From: Acidimicrobiia bacterium
GTDB lineage: Bacteria; Actinomycetota; Acidimicrobiia; Acidimicrobiales; Ilumatobacteraceae
DNA: 5,699 nucleotides
Assembly: GCA_013815505.1 (NCBI GenBank)
Contig: JACDGA010000130.1
Span: forward strand, 1-5,699
Direction of reading: 5' to 3'
How positions within the stretch are numbered: the first letter of the stretch is position 1; each line of letters starts with the position of its first letter. A model generated the notes under the pieces. It was not told the DNA's origin. It saw nothing but the letters and a program-made list of their open reading frames with translations, and ran no database searches. Made by a program: the position numbers and the translations under genes. Below are positions 4,499 to 5,699 of this stretch, in pieces.

Positions 4499-4924
4499 GT
4501 GCCATTCGCGCAACTCCCACTGTGGCCGATCCGAGAGGTGTGCTTCGTCGGGGCCGACCTCGCCGTTGCCGCCGTGCGCTATGCCGGCGCCCATCCCGAT
4601 CGCCTCGTGGTGCTGGCGGGGGCTCGGCTCGACATCGGTGCGCCGAGCAACGTCGAAGTTCGCCCAGTTGACGACGCCGCCGCCAGCGCCGATTTCCTCG
4701 TCGTCTCCTCCCCGGCGGTACTCGCCGTCTTCCGCCGGCGTGGACGCACGACGACGCTCCTCGGGGCGCCGCTCGATGGTGGCGTCGAGCTCGACGACCT
4801 CATCGACGACATCATCCCGATTCAGGTGACCGAGGTCGAAGGAGATCGCGACCAGCCCTCGAGCAGCGACACGAACTCGCGCCCGTCGCGAGACCAGTCG
4901 AACTGGGCCCGCGCGGCCTCGTAG
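4499..4924 (+). CDS. Protein of unknown function, 3' end antisense to glycosyltransferase gene
   Basis: A 141-codon frame whose sequence looks genuinely coding for about its first 110 residues: alternating hydrophobic strands and helices with GC-rich third positions. Examples are EVCFVGADLAVAAVRYAG (13-30), DRLVVLAGARLDIG (34-47), ADFLVVSSPAVLAVFRR (64-80), TTTLLGAPLDGGVELDDLID (84-103). The pattern suggests a small alpha/beta (Rossmann-like) domain with no signal peptide and no recognised catalytic motif. From about residue 110 the frame is antisense to the 3' end of the glycosyltransferase gene and turns polar (SSSDTNSRPSRDQS). So either the genes truly overlap tail to tail by 103 bases, or the original stop has been lost. 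Start GTG 4499 is chosen for the TACGGT box seven bases upstream; GTG 4538 is an alternative. The minus strand opposite it has only a low-quality reading frame. Function not recognised; it might serve the neighbouring glycan genes (inference only). Confidence 0.65.
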   Translation: MPFAQLPLWPIREVCFVGADLAVAAVRYAGAHPDRLVVLAGARLDIGAPSNVEVRPVDDAAASADFLVVSSPAVLAVFRRRGRTTTLLGAPLDGGVELDDLIDDIIPIQVTEVEGDRDQPSSSDTNSRPSRDQSNWARAAS

Positions 4925-5699
4925 CCGAGCCGTCCCATCTCGGCACGCAGCTCGGGATCGCCGTCGAGCGTCGCGATCGCCCGCACGACTGCGTCGCTGT
5001 CCTGGTACGGCACCACGAGACCGGCACCGGTCTGCTCGACGAGCTCTTTCGCCAGCGGGAGCGGTGTCGTGATCGCCGGCACGCCGCGAGCGAAGTACTC
5101 GGCGAGCTTCGTCGGTTGCGAGTGCAGGTAGTTGGGCTCGGGCGCCAGCAGCGAGAGCCCGACGAGCGCGCCCTCCACGAGGGCCAGCGCCTCGGGGTTC
5201 GGCAGGAAGCCGGTCCAGCGGACCTGGCCGAGCGCTGCGGCGTGCGCCACGTCGTCGCGAACGTCGGCGTCGGCGTCGCCGATGAGCAGCAAGCGACCCG
5301 GTTCGAGCGCCCGCCCGACCCGCAACAACGTCTCCGCGCCGCGATGGCGCGAGATGCGGCCGAGGTAGACGACGGTCCTGCCTGTGGTCTTCGGCTCCTG
5401 GCTCGGGACCCACGTGGAGTTTGGGACGACGGCGTGATGGTCGCCGAAGCGTTTGCGGTACGAGTACTCGGCCAGCAGCAGGTGGTATGAGCGCGAGGCC
5501 CAACGCTCGAGCACAGTCGTCGAACGGCGCGCCGCGGGGCGGGCCCACAGCGGGATCCATGCCTTGTCGGCGATGGCCGCCGGCGTGTCCTCTTTCACGT
5601 CGAACACAGCGGGGGAGTCGCCCGTGCCTCGCAGCACCACGGTGAGCTCGGGATCGTGCACCACCATCACGTCGCAGGACGGACGGTGCGCCTTCACCG
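4822..5699 (-). CDS. Glycosyltransferase, GT-B fold (GT4-like), N-terminus outside window
   Basis: The last 291 or so codons of a GT4-type enzyme, which would transfer a sugar from a nucleotide or lipid donor to a glycan acceptor at the cytosolic membrane face. Visible parts, numbered from the GTG at 5697: end of the N-terminal domain with VVHDPEL (12-18) and VFDVKED (31-37, usually a DvHE-like motif), linker AVVPNSTWVP (89-98), then the C-terminal donor domain with VVYLGRISRHRG (109-120), LLLIGDAD (136-143), VRWTGFLPNPE (159-169), and the donor-site segment PTKLAEYFARGVPAITT (195-211). The C-terminus ends normally in a helix and a short tail. Full-length family members usually have about 350-400 residues, so 60-100 are missing beyond 5699; the frame is open to the edge and the GTG at 5697 is not taken as the start. 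Its stop end overlaps the antisense 4499 gene. Together with galE it suggests a polysaccharide or glycoconjugate locus; donor and acceptor are unknown. Confidence 0.9.
   Translation of the reverse strand, partial: VKAHRPSCDVMVVHDPELTVVLRGTGDSPAVFDVKEDTPAAIADKAWIPLWARPAARRSTTVLERWASRSYHLLLAEYSYRKRFGDHHAVVPNSTWVPSQEPKTTGRTVVYLGRISRHRGAETLLRVGRALEPGRLLLIGDADADVRDDVAHAAALGQVRWTGFLPNPEALALVEGALVGLSLLAPEPNYLHSQPTKLAEYFARGVPAITTPLPLAKELVEQTGAGLVVPYQDSDAVVRAIATLDGDPELRAEMGRLGYEAARAQFDWSRDGREFVSLLEGWSRSPSTSVT

Noticed and set aside
4439..5560. 373-codon minus-strand frame over the glycosyltransferase and the 4499 gene
   Set aside because: It is out of frame with the convincing glycosyltransferase. 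The protein is Arg/Ala-rich with no motifs.

Overview
The window is high-GC bacterial DNA with strongly GC-biased third codon positions. Two adjacent genes resemble mycothiol-dependent enzyme families, which points to an actinobacterium. The leaderless start pattern (a TAnnnT -10 box 7-8 bases before ATG/GTG) and overall composition would fit an Acidimicrobiia-type lineage such as Ilumatobacter relatives, but that placement is inference.

Left part, + strand (1-2062). An imperfect 19-bp hairpin sits at the left edge. It is followed by a putative leaderless promoter and a three-gene run: a small membrane-anchored protein of unknown function, a DsbA-like protein resembling the mycothiol-dependent nitroreductase Rv2466c, and a maleylpyruvate-isomerase-family (MDMPI/DinB-like) protein. 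The second and third genes overlap by one base at TGATG. They are probably co-transcribed and may form a small thiol-redox or detoxification unit. Both carry substitutions at expected active-site positions (CPWA for CPWC; His-Asp-His for His-Glu-His).

Middle (2063-3378). A 308-bp interval without an ordinary gene is unusually rich in structure. It holds a very strong Shine-Dalgarno site, a 14-codon reading frame whose start codon is paired in a long-range stem, a GAAA-tetraloop hairpin, a bulged two-part stem, and a perfect 14-bp terminator-like hairpin. This is the best candidate here for an undescribed element (structured RNA or leader-peptide switch). It is followed by a leaderless small gene of unknown function, with a possible frame-changing 10/11-bp duplication near its 3' end. 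Next is an alpha/beta-hydrolase-fold protein whose nucleophile elbow reads GTNTG, with Asn in place of Ser.

Right part (3379-5699). On the minus strand lie galE (UDP-glucose 4-epimerase) and a GT-B glycosyltransferase cut off by the window edge, which suggests surface polysaccharide or glycoconjugate synthesis. Between them, on the plus strand and divergent from galE, is a previously easy-to-miss coding region of about 141 codons (unknown function). Its 3' end runs about 100 bp antisense into the glycosyltransferase gene.
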